Shown in pieces: positions 1 to 8,266 of a DNA stretch of 14,637 nt; within the stretch, counting starts at the first letter, position 1; every line of letters starts with the position of its first letter. Position numbers and translations under genes: made by a program. Under the pieces are notes generated by a model that saw only the letters and a list, made by a program, of their open reading frames with translations, did not search any database and was not told where the DNA came from. This DNA comes from an uncultured Kangiella sp. (lineage in GTDB: Bacteria > Pseudomonadota > Gammaproteobacteria > Enterobacterales > DSM-103792), in assembly GCA_946481205.1 (NCBI GenBank), contig CAMLNB010000075.1, positions 1 through 14,637 on the forward strand, read 5' to 3'.

Positions 1-308
1 GTCTTGTTGGTCGAGCCGGCGGTCGGCGCCGGTCGCAGCTGGATTTGCAGCGGCGCCAGCGTCAGCACCTGCAGCTGCAGGGCGGTGCCAGGTTTGAAAG
101 CGCTATCGGCAGGCACCGGCAGGCTCAGCAGGCCTTTGCCGGAGTCGAGCAGCAGCAGGCCGCCTTCGCGGCGGTTGACCACGACATCCATGATGGCGCC
201 GGCCTGCCAGGTCTTCAGCTGGCCGGATTCTGCCAGCTGGCGCAGGGTTTTCAGGTCGGAAACCGTGACCGCCAAACTGGCGGGGACGGGAAGTGGTGGC
301 GTGACCAT
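1..308 (-). CDS. Partial protein, possible FliK-like flagellar hook-length control protein (N-terminal part)
   Basis: The minus strand is open from an ATG at 308 down to base 1, giving about 102 residues; the C-terminus lies outside the window. A good ribosome binding site (AAGG followed by CGAG) stands just upstream of the ATG. The visible part has no signal peptide or membrane segment. It shows a beta-rich pattern after residue 30: alternating hydrophobics, a GGLLLLDSGKG turn, and a later PGTALQLQVL strand. This resembles the N-terminal region of FliK-like proteins, and in pseudomonads a FliK-like gene is known near ccmA; both points are recall, not a search. No catalytic motif is visible. 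It is transcribed divergently from mogA-ccm. A hypothetical protein of another family remains quite possible. Confidence 0.45.
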   Translation of the reverse strand, partial: MVTPPLPVPASLAVTVSDLKTLRQLAESGQLKTWQAGAIMDVVVNRREGGLLLLDSGKGLLSLPVPADSAFKPGTALQLQVLTLAPLQIQLRPAPTAGSTNK

Positions 309-427
309 GTCAACTCGCCTTAGGCAGACACGACATCAGAAAGGCCTCGCTGCGTGTGATCAAACTGGCAGTTGCCGAAACCGGACCGGCAATTGATCCA
401 GATCCGGACCGCGCCACACTGACACGC

Positions 428-436
428 TGGTATTAT
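428..436 (+). promoter_or_regulatory. Candidate extended -10 promoter for mogA-ccm operon
   Basis: TGG followed by TATTAT (428-436) fits an extended -10 element (TGn plus 4-5 of 6 matches to TATAAT). No good -35 hexamer lies 16-18 bp upstream, as is common for extended -10 promoters. The start site would be near 443, about 35 nt before the mogA start codon. The 309-477 region is the divergent spacer between the partial minus-strand gene and mogA; nothing else clear was seen in it. Confidence 0.45.
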
Positions 437-477
437 AGGCGCCTCGTTTTCCCGAGCCGTTTTGTGGAGTCCGACGC

Positions 478-1041
478 TTGTCAGCGCCAGCCCCCTCCCA
501 GTCGCATCCTGCCGGCACCATTCGTATCGGCATCGTCACCGTATCGGATCGCGCCAGCCGTGGCGAGTACGAAGACAAAGGCGGCCCGGCCATTCTGGCC
601 GAATTGCAGCGCATGCTCAGCACGCCGTTTGAACCGGTTGCACGCGTGATCCCGGATGAACGTGATCTGATTGCGGTGACGTTGCGCGATCTGCGCGATC
701 TCGGCTGCTGCCTGATTGTCACCACCGGCGGCACCGGCCCGGCGCCGCGCGATGTCACCCCGGAAGCCACGCGCGATGTCTGCGAGCGGATTCTCGAAGG
801 CTTTGGCGAGCAAATGCGCGCCGTCAGTTTGCAGAAAGTGCCGACGGCCATTTTGTCGCGTCAGATTGCCGGGACCTCCGGCCGTAGCTTGATCATCAAC
901 TTGCCGGGCAAACCCAGCGCGATTCGCGATTGCCTCGAAGCGGTGATGCCGGCGGTGCCGTATTGCATCGATCTGATCGGTGGCCCGCGCCTGGAGACCG
1001 ATCCGGCGGTGATCCGCGCTTTCCGTCCGGCGTCGGCATGA
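478..1041 (+). CDS. mogA: Molybdopterin adenylyltransferase MogA
   Basis: This cytoplasmic enzyme activates molybdopterin by adenylation (MPT + ATP to MPT-AMP) before molybdate insertion in molybdenum cofactor synthesis. The 187-residue protein aligns throughout with what I recall of E. coli MogA. It has SDRAS near residue 23, EDKGGPA at 32-38, the IPDE acidic site (Asp60, matching E. coli Asp49), TTGGTGPA at 82-89, RDVTPEAT with Asp92 (matching Asp82), the PTAILSRQ segment, NLPGKP and a C-terminal AFRP. E. coli GPARRD reads GPAPRD here. The start is TTG at 478 with GTGGAG at 464-469; no in-frame ATG gives a full N-terminus. Its stop overlaps the ccmA start (ATGA). Heading a ccm operon is an unusual position for a Moco gene. 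Confidence 0.9.
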   Translation: MSAPAPSQSHPAGTIRIGIVTVSDRASRGEYEDKGGPAILAELQRMLSTPFEPVARVIPDERDLIAVTLRDLRDLGCCLIVTTGGTGPAPRDVTPEATRDVCERILEGFGEQMRAVSLQKVPTAILSRQIAGTSGRSLIINLPGKPSAIRDCLEAVMPAVPYCIDLIGGPRLETDPAVIRAFRPASA

Positions 1042-1667
1042 CGAATCTCCCCAGCGAGCGCTCCGCAGGAGCCGACCGCGCGCGGCTGCGTGTGCAAGAT
1101 CTGTCGGTGCAGCGCGGTGATCGGCTGTTGCTGAGTCAGTTCAATTTCACGCTGCAAGCCGGTGAAGGCGTGCACCTGCTCGGTGCCAACGGCGCTGGCA
1201 AAACCAGTTTGTTGCGGGTATTGGCTGGCATCGCCCACGCAGCGAGCGGCGAGTTTCAACTTGGTGACGGCTGTCGGATGATTTATCTCGGTCATGCCTT
1301 GGGCTTGAAGCCGGAGTTGACCGTAGAAGAAAACCTCGCGTTCTTGCTGCAACTGTCCGGTCAAGCTGAGCAATGTTCGATCGAGCAGGCGTTACACGAA
1401 GTCGGCATCGCTCGCTATTTTGATGCGCGCGTAGGCAGCTTGTCGGCGGGGCAGAAGCGTCGTGTTGGTTTGGCGCGTCTGCTGCTTGAACCGGCGGGCT
1501 TGTGGTTGCTGGATGAGCCATTCGCGGCGCTCGATGTCAAAGCCACGGCCTGGCTGTGTGAACGGATTGATGCGTTTCTGTTGCAGGGCGGCAGCGTCTT
1601 GTTGACCAGTCACCAACCAGTCGCAACGGCGAGACCGTTGCGTGAAGTCGTGTTGGGAGCTCGCTGA
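1038..1667 (+). CDS. ccmA: Heme exporter ATP-binding protein CcmA
   Basis: CcmA is the cytoplasmic ATPase of the CcmABCD complex, which releases heme-loaded CcmE during System I cytochrome c maturation. The 209-residue protein shows a Walker A motif GANGAGKT (49-56), the ABC signature LSAGQKRR (from 135) and Walker B LWLLDEP (from 155) followed by the D-loop residues AALD. Length is normal for CcmA. The ATG at 1038 was chosen because it overlaps the mogA stop as ATGA and gives the usual family N-terminus; an earlier in-frame start would add an unlikely extension inside mogA. Translation is probably coupled to mogA. It ends in TGATG, sharing one base with ccmB. Confidence 0.96.
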   Translation: MTNLPSERSAGADRARLRVQDLSVQRGDRLLLSQFNFTLQAGEGVHLLGANGAGKTSLLRVLAGIAHAASGEFQLGDGCRMIYLGHALGLKPELTVEENLAFLLQLSGQAEQCSIEQALHEVGIARYFDARVGSLSAGQKRRVGLARLLLEPAGLWLLDEPFAALDVKATAWLCERIDAFLLQGGSVLLTSHQPVATARPLREVVLGAR

Positions 1668-2329
1668 TGCTGCGCACGCTCCTGCAACGCGAATTGAAAC
1701 TGGCGCTGCGCCGTCCCGCTGAGCTCGCCAATCCGCTGGTGTTTTTCTTGCTGGTGGTGTCGTTGTTTCCGTTTGCGGTGTCGCCCGAGCGAGAGCAACT
1801 GGCGCAGATCGCGCCGGGTGTGCTCTGGGTCGCGGCGCTGTTTGCCAATATGCTGACGCTGGAATTGTTTTATCGCGGTGATTACGAAGACGGCAGCCTT
1901 GAGCAATTGTTATTGGTCAGTCAGGCACCGGCGCTGATCGCACTCAGCAAAGCGATTGCACAATGGCTGCTCTGCGGTTTGCCGCTGTTGTTGTTGTCAC
2001 CCCTGCTGGCGACCACGCTGGCGCTGCCGGTCGAGGCCTGGCCGGCGCTGCTCGCCAGCCTGCTACTCGGCACTCCCGTCTTCTGTTTGATCGGCAGTGT
2101 CGGCATGAGTTTGACCGTGGGTTTGCGTCGTGGCGCGGTGCTGCTGGCCTTGTTGGTACTGCCGCTGCTGATCCCGGTTTTGATCTTCGGTGCCAGTGCG
2201 GTCACAGCTGCGGCGCAGGGGCTGCCGTACAATGGTCAGTTAGCGCTGCTGGGCGCCTTGCTGTTTTTTGCAGTGGGGTTGGCGCCAGTGGCGGCCGGCG
2301 CTGCACTGAAAGTGTCGGCCAGCAGTTGA
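1667..2329 (+). CDS. ccmB: Heme exporter permease CcmB
   Basis: CcmB is the membrane permease partner of CcmA. The 220-residue protein begins with the family-typical MLRTLLQRELKLALRRP, in which a basic amphipathic segment precedes the first membrane span. It then has about six hydrophobic segments (roughly 24-40, 45-65, 95-120, 128-150, 158-180 and 192-215). The motif ANPLVFFLLVVSLFPFAV and the downstream FYRGDYEDGSLEQLLL match what is known of CcmB. The start ATG overlaps the ccmA stop by one base. The 58 bp between this gene and ccmC is the only real gap in the operon. Confidence 0.95.
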   Translation: MLRTLLQRELKLALRRPAELANPLVFFLLVVSLFPFAVSPEREQLAQIAPGVLWVAALFANMLTLELFYRGDYEDGSLEQLLLVSQAPALIALSKAIAQWLLCGLPLLLLSPLLATTLALPVEAWPALLASLLLGTPVFCLIGSVGMSLTVGLRRGAVLLALLVLPLLIPVLIFGASAVTAAAQGLPYNGQLALLGALLFFAVGLAPVAAGAALKVSASS

Positions 2330-2387
2330 CGGGCCTCGGTTGATGGTCCGCTAGTGAAAGACGTGGTTAGAACATAGCGAAGGCAAT

Positions 2388-3125
2388 ATGGCTTCTTGGA
2401 CTTGGTTTCATAAATGGGCATCGCCCAAATGGTTTTACGACATCAGCGGGCGCTGGCTGCCGTGGCTGTTTGGTTTGTCCGCCGTGTTGTTTGCTTACGG
2501 TCTGATTCAAGGCCTGTATATCTCGCCGCCGGATTATCAGCAGGGCCACTCGGTCCGGATCATGTACATCCATGTGCCGGCAGCGTTTCTGTCGATGTTC
2601 ATCTATGTACTGATGGCGACAGCCGCAGCGATCGGCTACATCTGGAAAATCAAATTCGCGCACGCGATGGCCGCTGCTGCGGCACCGATCGGTGCCTGCT
2701 TTACGTTTCTCGCACTGTTCACCGGCGCGGTCTGGGGCAAGCCGACCTGGAATACCTGGTGGGTCTGGGATGCGCGGATCACCTCGGAATTGATTCTGCT
2801 GTTTCTGTATTTTGGCTTTATCGCCTTGCGTCATGCGTTCGATGATATTCAAACCGGCGACCGGGCCGCGGGTGTGCTGGCCATGGTGGGCGTGGTCAAT
2901 GTGCCGATCATCCATTTCTCGGTCGACTGGTGGTACACGCTGCATCAGGGCGCGACCATTTCCCGGTTCAGCAAACCGACCATTGATTCGGAAATGCTGA
3001 TTGCGTTGCTGGTGATGATCGCGGCGCACTTTCTGTTCTTCTTCGGCATGTTGTTCCGCCGTGCCCGCAACGAAGTGTTGTGGCGTGAGCGTCAGGCCAG
3101 CTGGGTACGGGAGCTGCAGAAATGA
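2388..3125 (+). CDS. ccmC: Heme-handling protein CcmC
   Basis: CcmC is a six-span inner-membrane protein that presents heme on its periplasmic face and loads it onto CcmE. The 245-residue sequence carries the tryptophan-rich WWD motif (about 116-130: WGKPTWNTWWVWDAR). It also has two likely axial heme ligands, His62 (in YIHVPA) and His186 (in WYTLHQG), corresponding to the conserved pair in E. coli CcmC. Length is typical. The ATG at 2388 is preceded by GAAGG at a suitable distance, so this gene has its own ribosome binding site, unlike most genes of this operon. It ends with an ATGA overlap with ccmD. Confidence 0.97.
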   Translation: MASWTWFHKWASPKWFYDISGRWLPWLFGLSAVLFAYGLIQGLYISPPDYQQGHSVRIMYIHVPAAFLSMFIYVLMATAAAIGYIWKIKFAHAMAAAAAPIGACFTFLALFTGAVWGKPTWNTWWVWDARITSELILLFLYFGFIALRHAFDDIQTGDRAAGVLAMVGVVNVPIIHFSVDWWYTLHQGATISRFSKPTIDSEMLIALLVMIAAHFLFFFGMLFRRARNEVLWRERQASWVRELQK

Positions 3126-3364
3126 CCACCGAGTTCACCAGCTTCGCCGAGTTTCTGGCCATGGGCACTCACGGCTTCTATGTCTGGTTGGCCTATGGCG
3201 TGGCTTTATTGATTTTTATCGGGTTGTTGCTGGAGCCGGCGCTGCGCCGGCGTCAGCTGCGGGCACGTTTGCAGGCGTTTTATCGGCGCGAGCAATTGGA
3301 TGCCCAGGCAGGCGAATCTTCAGCAGATGTGCGAAATGCAGCAGTGCGGAGTAAGTTGCAATGA
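3122..3364 (+). CDS. ccmD: Heme exporter protein CcmD
   Basis: This is the small single-span membrane protein of the CcmABCD complex, needed for release of holo-CcmE. The 80 residues include the family-typical start region FAEFLAMGTHGFYVWLAYG, one membrane segment at about 18-38, and a basic cytoplasmic tail containing RRRQLRARLQA. CcmD is hard to identify alone; position between ccmC and ccmE, size and topology make the call. The start overlaps the ccmC stop (ATGA) and the end overlaps the ccmE start (ATGA). The tail is somewhat longer than in the shortest family members. Confidence 0.93.
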   Translation: MTTEFTSFAEFLAMGTHGFYVWLAYGVALLIFIGLLLEPALRRRQLRARLQAFYRREQLDAQAGESSADVRNAAVRSKLQ

Positions 3365-3939
3365 TGAAACCGGAACGCAAACGTCGGTTGTTTCTGGTGC
3401 TGGGCAGTATCCTGGCCATCGCGATGGGGTTGGCTCTGGTGCTGTATGCCATGCGTCAGAACATCAATTTCTTCTACACCCCAACCGAGATTGCCACCGG
3501 CAAGGCGATGCAGCAGGCCGGTCTGGATCGCACGATCAATATCGGCGGCCTGGTCGTCAAAGGCAGCGTCAAACGCGATCCGAACTCGCTGAAAGTCGAG
3601 TTCAAGCTGTCCGACACGGAAAGCGAAGTGCAGGTGTTTTACGACGGCATCCTGCCGGATCTGTTCCGCGAGGGGCAGGGCATCATCGGTATCGGCAAAC
3701 TGTCGGCGGACAATACCGTGCAGGCCAGTCAGATTTTGGCCAAGCACGATGAAAATTACATGTCGCCGGAAGTTGCCGCCGCCATCAAAGAGGCAGAGGA
3801 CCGGCACAAAGCCAAGCTGGCGGCTGAGCGCGCCGCGGCGGGCCAAACACAGTCGGCTGGGGAAACTTCGGTAACCGATCCAGCTGTCGCAGAGCCTGCA
3901 GCCGATGTGGCGCCGGCCACTTACGGGACTTCGCCATGA
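3361..3939 (+). CDS. ccmE: Periplasmic heme chaperone CcmE
   Basis: CcmE binds heme covalently in the periplasm and carries it from CcmC to the CcmF/CcmH ligase. The 192-residue protein has a basic N-terminus (KPERKRR), one signal-anchor segment (about 10-31), and an OB-fold-like domain with GGLVVKGSVKRDP and the PDLFREGQG segment. The heme attachment motif HxxxY is present: His129 in LAKHDENY, with Tyr133 as likely axial ligand. The C-terminus, after about residue 137, is a charged and then Ala/Pro-rich tail, longer than the folded domain needs and probably disordered. Overlaps of the ATGA type join it to ccmD and ccmF. Start ATG 3361 is followed at once by a second ATG at 3364. Confidence 0.97.
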   Translation: MMKPERKRRLFLVLGSILAIAMGLALVLYAMRQNINFFYTPTEIATGKAMQQAGLDRTINIGGLVVKGSVKRDPNSLKVEFKLSDTESEVQVFYDGILPDLFREGQGIIGIGKLSADNTVQASQILAKHDENYMSPEVAAAIKEAEDRHKAKLAAERAAAGQTQSAGETSVTDPAVAEPAADVAPATYGTSP

Positions 3940-5906
3940 TTCCTGAGTTTGGTCACTTCGCGCTGATTCTGGCGCTGCTGGTTGCCGTGGTGCAGGCGGT
4001 GGTACCGCTGGTCGGCAGTTACCGCGGTGATGTTGGTTGGATGCGTGTCGCCAAACCAGCAGCAACGCTGCAGTTCTTTTTGTTGTTGCTCAGTTTTGTG
4101 TGCTTGTCTTATGCATTCGCGAGCAACGATTTCACTGTTCAGTACGTTGCCAATAACTCCAATTCGCAGCTGCCGCTGCATTATCGCTTGTCTGCGGTCT
4201 GGGGCGCGCACGAAGGCTCGTTGTTGCTCTGGGCATTGGTGCTTGCCGGCTGGAGTTATGCGGTTGCGCGCAAGAGCGCGCAGCTGCCACTGGTGCTTGG
4301 TGCCCGTGTGCAGGCGGTGATGGGCATCATTGCCATCGGCTTCCTCAGTTTCATGATTTTCACCTCGAATCCGTTCCTGCGGACGTTGCCGATGTTTCCG
4401 GTCGAAGGTCGCGATCTGAATCCCTTGTTGCAGGATTTCGGTTTGATCGTGCATCCGCCGATGCTGTACATGGGCTATGTCGGTTTCTCGGTGGCGTTTG
4501 CCTTTGCGATTGCGGCGCTGCTCGGCGGCAAGTTGGATAGCGCGTGGGCGCGCTGGGCGCGGCCGTGGACAACCTGGGCGTGGATTTATCTGACCGCCGG
4601 CATCACGCTCGGCTCCTGGTGGGCGTATTACGAATTAGGTTGGGGTGGCTGGTGGTTCTGGGATCCGGTTGAAAATGCCTCGTTCATGCCCTGGCTTGCT
4701 GGCACCGCCTTGATGCACTCGCTGGCGGTCACTGAGAAACGCGACGGCTTCAAAGCCTGGACGGTGTTGCTGGCGATCTGCGCGTTCAGTTTGAGTCTGC
4801 TCGGAACTTTCCTGGTTCGCTCGGGTGTGCTGACATCGGTGCACGCGTTTGCCTCCGATCCGGAGCGTGGTTTGTTTATCCTGATTTTCTTGGCGCTGGT
4901 GATCGGTGGTTCATTACTGTTGTTCGCACTGCGTGCGGCCGATTTGCGTAGCCAGACCGAGTACCGACTGGTGTCGCGGGAGGTGGCGCTGCTCGGCAAC
5001 AACGTGCTGTTGTCGATCACGATGCTGATGGTTCTGCTCGGCACCTTGCAGCCGTTGATTGTCGATGCGCTGAATCTCGGCAAGATCTCGGTCGGTCCGC
5101 CGTACTTTGATTTCATGTTCACGCTGTTCATGCTGCCGCTGCTGGTGCTGATCGGTGTCGGCCCGCAACTGCGCTGGCGCAGCGATGACGGCAAAGCCGT
5201 GCTGCGCGCCGTGCTGCCTTGGTTGATCGCATCGGTGGTGCTGGCGTTTGCATTGATTCAATTGGCGGCCAGTTTTTCCGGACCGGCGGTGCTGGCGATT
5301 GCGCTGGCGCTGTGGATTGGTTTTTCCTTGCTCCGGGATCTGCTGCAGCGCTTGCGTAACCGGCAATCGAAAGTGGCCGGCATTAGTCAGCAACCGCGGG
5401 CGTGGTGGGGCATGGTGCTCGCGCATGCTGGCATTGCTGTGGTAACGGTCGGCGTGGTGCTCAGCAGTGTTTACAGCGTCGAGCGGGATCTGCGTTTGGC
5501 TCCCGGCGATTCGGTGGAGATCGGACCGTATAGTTTCCATTTCCAACGTCTGCGCGATCTGGACGGCCCGAACTACCATTCGACTCGAGCCATTTTTGAA
5601 GTGCGTGAAGACAAGCAGGTGGTCGCACGATTGCGGCCCGAGAAGCGGACCTATACCGCCTCTCGCCAGAGCATGACCGAAGCCGCAATCGATCCGGGCC
5701 TGACTCGCGATCTGTATGTCGCGATGGGGGAACCGCTTGAAGGTGGAGCTTGGGCTATTCGCGTGTATTACAAACCGTTCGTGCGCTGGATTTGGTTGGG
5801 TGGATTGTTTATGGCCATTGGCGGCGTGCTGGCAGCAACGGATCGCCGTTACCGCGTCGCCGTCAAGCAACAACAAGCCGTTGCAACTGAGGCGGTGAAA
5901 GCATGA
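3936..5906 (+). CDS. ccmF: Cytochrome c heme ligase subunit CcmF
   Basis: CcmF is the large polytopic subunit of the cytochrome c synthetase; it takes heme from CcmE and joins it to apocytochrome thiols. At 656 residues it has normal length. The WWD domain lies at about 225-252 (GSWWAYYELGWGGWWFWDP). Conserved histidines are seen at His173 (IVHPPMLYMG), His261 (ALMHSLAV), His303 (SVHAFASD) and His497 (VLAHAGIAV); they fit the E. coli positions for WWD-heme and transmembrane heme b ligands. More than ten hydrophobic spans are visible, and a periplasmic soluble part lies at about 510-620. Both ends overlap their neighbours by ATGA. Confidence 0.98.
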   Translation: MIPEFGHFALILALLVAVVQAVVPLVGSYRGDVGWMRVAKPAATLQFFLLLLSFVCLSYAFASNDFTVQYVANNSNSQLPLHYRLSAVWGAHEGSLLLWALVLAGWSYAVARKSAQLPLVLGARVQAVMGIIAIGFLSFMIFTSNPFLRTLPMFPVEGRDLNPLLQDFGLIVHPPMLYMGYVGFSVAFAFAIAALLGGKLDSAWARWARPWTTWAWIYLTAGITLGSWWAYYELGWGGWWFWDPVENASFMPWLAGTALMHSLAVTEKRDGFKAWTVLLAICAFSLSLLGTFLVRSGVLTSVHAFASDPERGLFILIFLALVIGGSLLLFALRAADLRSQTEYRLVSREVALLGNNVLLSITMLMVLLGTLQPLIVDALNLGKISVGPPYFDFMFTLFMLPLLVLIGVGPQLRWRSDDGKAVLRAVLPWLIASVVLAFALIQLAASFSGPAVLAIALALWIGFSLLRDLLQRLRNRQSKVAGISQQPRAWWGMVLAHAGIAVVTVGVVLSSVYSVERDLRLAPGDSVEIGPYSFHFQRLRDLDGPNYHSTRAIFEVREDKQVVARLRPEKRTYTASRQSMTEAAIDPGLTRDLYVAMGEPLEGGAWAIRVYYKPFVRWIWLGGLFMAIGGVLAATDRRYRVAVKQQQAVATEAVKA

Positions 5907-6490
5907 GCGAGCAACAACCGGTTCAAGTGGCAGCAGCAGCACCGGCCACAACGGCATTGCCGTTACGCTATTTGGCGCCGCTGCTGATTTTCGCCTTATT
6001 GGTAGGGGTGTTCTGGCTGGGGCTGGGCAAAGATCCAACCGAGTTGCCGTCAGCGCTGACTGGCAAACCGATGCCCGCGTTCTCGTTGCCGGTGCTCGGT
6101 GAGGAAGCGCGGCAGGTCAGTGAGCAGGATTTGAAGGGCAAGCCGTATCTGTTGAACTTGTGGGCAACCTGGTGTCCGACTTGCTATGTCGAGCATCCGT
6201 ATTTGCTGGAGCTTGCCAAGCAAAATCGCATCCGTCTGATCGGTCTCAATTACAAGGACGAACGCGAGAAAGCGTTGCAGTATTTGAGTCGGCTCGGCAA
6301 CCCGTATGAACTGACATTGGTCGATGCCGATGGCATGCTCGGCATCAATCTCGGCGCCTACGGTGCACCGGAAACCTTTCTGGTTTCTGCGGACGGCGTG
6401 ATTCTGTATCGCCGTGCGGGCGATCTGAATGAGCGCATCTGGCAGGACGAGATCGTGCCATTGCTGGCGCAGGCTGGAGTGCAACCATGA
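5903..6490 (+). CDS. ccmG: Thiol:disulfide interchange protein CcmG/DsbE
   Basis: This membrane-anchored periplasmic thioredoxin-like protein keeps apocytochrome c and CcmH thiols reduced for heme attachment. The 195-residue protein has a short Ala-rich cytoplasmic N-terminus, one membrane anchor (about 22-42) and a thioredoxin fold with the active site WCPTC (Cys91 and Cys94). Family features follow: LIGLNYKDE and a cis-proline loop in GAYGAPETFLV. Family members share an acidic residue-containing groove; the fold here is complete. It overlaps ccmF and ccmH by ATGA. Its active-site thiols are plausible targets of periplasmic copper, relevant to the metallopeptide cluster downstream. Confidence 0.96.
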   Translation: MSEQQPVQVAAAAPATTALPLRYLAPLLIFALLVGVFWLGLGKDPTELPSALTGKPMPAFSLPVLGEEARQVSEQDLKGKPYLLNLWATWCPTCYVEHPYLLELAKQNRIRLIGLNYKDEREKALQYLSRLGNPYELTLVDADGMLGINLGAYGAPETFLVSADGVILYRRAGDLNERIWQDEIVPLLAQAGVQP

Positions 6491-6951
6491 TCTGCCGCGC
6501 CTTGCTGTTACTGCTGTTGTCGGGCTTCAGCGCCGCCGCTTGGGCGGATATTGATGCGTATCCGTTTGACTCGCTGGCGCAAGAGCAACGCTTCCGTCAA
6601 TTGGTCGAAGAATTTCGCTGCCCGAAATGTCAGAACCAGAACCTGGCTGATTCGAATGCGCCGCTGGCCAAGGACTTGCGCCATATCATCTACACCAAAG
6701 TCAAAGCCAATGAGTCGGATGCTGCCATCGCGCAGTTTCTGCAAGAGCGCTATGGCGACTTCGTGTTGTATCGGCCACCGCTGAAAGCCAGCACGGTCTT
6801 GCTGTGGTTTGGTCCGGCATTGGCGCTGTTGTTGGCGCTGTTCGGTTTGTGGCGCTGGTGGCGACAACGGCCAGCAATGGCGAGCGGCCCGCTATCAGCG
6901 CAGGAACAAGCACGATTGAATGCATTGCTTGAAGAAGGTAAGTCCGAATGA
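6487..6951 (+). CDS. ccmH: Cytochrome c maturation thiol-oxidoreductase CcmH
   Basis: This periplasmic, membrane-anchored subunit of the heme ligase complex reduces or holds the apocytochrome CXXC. The 154 residues comprise a signal peptide (about 1-20, AWA/D), the conserved FRCPKCQNQNLADSNAP motif with Cys45 and Cys48, a three-helix domain ending in QERYGDFVLYRPP, and a C-terminal membrane span (about 103-122) with a short cytoplasmic tail. This is the short form; the TPR part found fused in E. coli CcmH is the separate ccmI gene here. ATGA overlaps join it on both sides. Confidence 0.97.
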   Translation: MICRALLLLLLSGFSAAAWADIDAYPFDSLAQEQRFRQLVEEFRCPKCQNQNLADSNAPLAKDLRHIIYTKVKANESDAAIAQFLQERYGDFVLYRPPLKASTVLLWFGPALALLLALFGLWRWWRQRPAMASGPLSAQEQARLNALLEEGKSE

Positions 6952-8246
6952 GCGTCATGGGTTTTATCGGGCTGGCGATCGGCCTGTTGTTGTTGACGCT
7001 ATGGTTTCTGTTGCGGCCGCTGTGGCGCGCGACCGAAGCAAATGCCGACCGCACCGCGTTGAACAAGAATTTGTACCGCGAGCGCGCCGCTGAAATCGAG
7101 CAATTGTTTGCGGCTGGCAGCATCGATGCTGACGAAAAGGCCCGTCGTGATGCTGAGAACGCGCGCCGCTTGCTGGCCGATACCGACGCAGTCGAACGTC
7201 GTGGCGTGACCGAGCCGCTGCGCAAACCCTTGTTGCTGGTGCTGGCAGTCGCGCTGCCGCTGGTCGCGGGTTTGTTGTACGGCAAGCTTGGTCATTACCC
7301 GCAAGTGCAAGCCTGGCAATCGCTGGATGCGAGTGCCCTCAGCAAGGGCGACAGCAATATGAGCGACATGCTGCTGTTGCTGCGCTCACGCTTGCATGAT
7401 GATCCGGAAGACCTCGACGGTTGGTATCTGCTGGGCCGTACCTACCTGAGTTTGCAACGACCGCATGAGGCGCTGCAGGCGTTTATGCACGCACGCAAGC
7501 TGGCGCCGCAAGAACCGGATTATCTGGTTGCCTACGCCCAGACCTTGCGGATGGCCGAGCAGGATGCGGCGCTGCCGGAAGTCGATCGGCTGCTGCAACA
7601 AGCGCTGCAGCTTGATCCGAGTCATGAAGGCGCGCGGTTGCTGACCGCGTATCGCGATATGGAGCTGGGGCGTTTTGAGCAAGCCATTGCCACCTTCAGC
7701 CAGTTGAAAGACAACCGGGCACAAGACAGCGAATCAGCGGCGATGCTCGACAAGGTCATTGCCGATGCTCGCGCCGCCCAGGCCAAGGCCGGTCAGGACC
7801 AGAACGCACGGGCGGCCGCTGCGGCTCCGGTCAATCCAGCCAAACCAGGCAATCAGACTGAGCCGAGTAATCAGCCCACGACTGGCGGCGGTAGCGCGAC
7901 GAGCGCTTCCTTGTCGGTCAAGGTCAGCTTGGCGCCGGGCCTGCAGGGTCGCTTGACCGAGAAGGCGCGGGTATTCGTGTTTGCCCGCAGCGAGCAGGGC
8001 CCGGGCCTGCCCGTAGCGGTTGCGGTGCTGCCGGCCACAGCTTTGCCGGCGACGGTCAGCCTGTCCGATGCCAATGCGATGAACCCGGCGGTCAAACTGT
8101 CGGATCAGCAGCGGGTGACGCTGATCGCCCGGATCTCCATGGCCGGCACCGTCGAACCGACCGCCGGTGATCTGCAGGGCAAGCTGGCCGCCTTCGATTG
8201 GCGCGCCCAGCCGCAGCAGTCGCTGCAGATTGATACCGTGCTGTGA
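6948..8246 (+). CDS. ccmI: Cytochrome c biogenesis protein CcmI
   Basis: CcmI is the apocytochrome c chaperone of the ligase complex. The 432-residue protein has two membrane spans (about 4-23 and 93-112) flanking a charged cytoplasmic loop. A periplasmic TPR region follows (about 140-270, with WYLLGRTYLSLQRPHEALQAF as the clearest repeat), then a low-complexity Ala/Pro/Asn/Gly linker (about 275-322) and a C-terminal beta domain (about 323-432). That domain contains ARVFVFARSEQGPGLPVAV and LIARISMAG, as in the C-terminal region of fused CcmH proteins. It starts by ATGA overlap with ccmH and is the last ccm gene. No intrinsic terminator follows; 153 bp separate it from the peptide precursor gene. 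Confidence 0.95.
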   Translation: MSVMGFIGLAIGLLLLTLWFLLRPLWRATEANADRTALNKNLYRERAAEIEQLFAAGSIDADEKARRDAENARRLLADTDAVERRGVTEPLRKPLLLVLAVALPLVAGLLYGKLGHYPQVQAWQSLDASALSKGDSNMSDMLLLLRSRLHDDPEDLDGWYLLGRTYLSLQRPHEALQAFMHARKLAPQEPDYLVAYAQTLRMAEQDAALPEVDRLLQQALQLDPSHEGARLLTAYRDMELGRFEQAIATFSQLKDNRAQDSESAAMLDKVIADARAAQAKAGQDQNARAAAAAPVNPAKPGNQTEPSNQPTTGGGSATSASLSVKVSLAPGLQGRLTEKARVFVFARSEQGPGLPVAVAVLPATALPATVSLSDANAMNPAVKLSDQQRVTLIARISMAGTVEPTAGDLQGKLAAFDWRAQPQQSLQIDTVL

Positions 8247-8266
8247 AATATTTCCACTGGGCTGAC

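Noticed and set aside
2330..2387. Internal promoter between ccmB and ccmC
   Set aside because: A TTGACG is present at 2326-2331, but no acceptable -10 occurs at 16-18 bp spacing.
3280..4065. Minus-strand open frame (261 codons) opposite ccmE
   Set aside because: It covers ccmD, ccmE and the start of ccmF, all clearly real; no independent support was seen.
4914..6038. Long minus-strand open frame (374 codons) opposite ccmF and ccmG
   Set aside because: It lies wholly across two certain genes, has no ribosome binding site or family motif, and reflects GC-rich codon bias.
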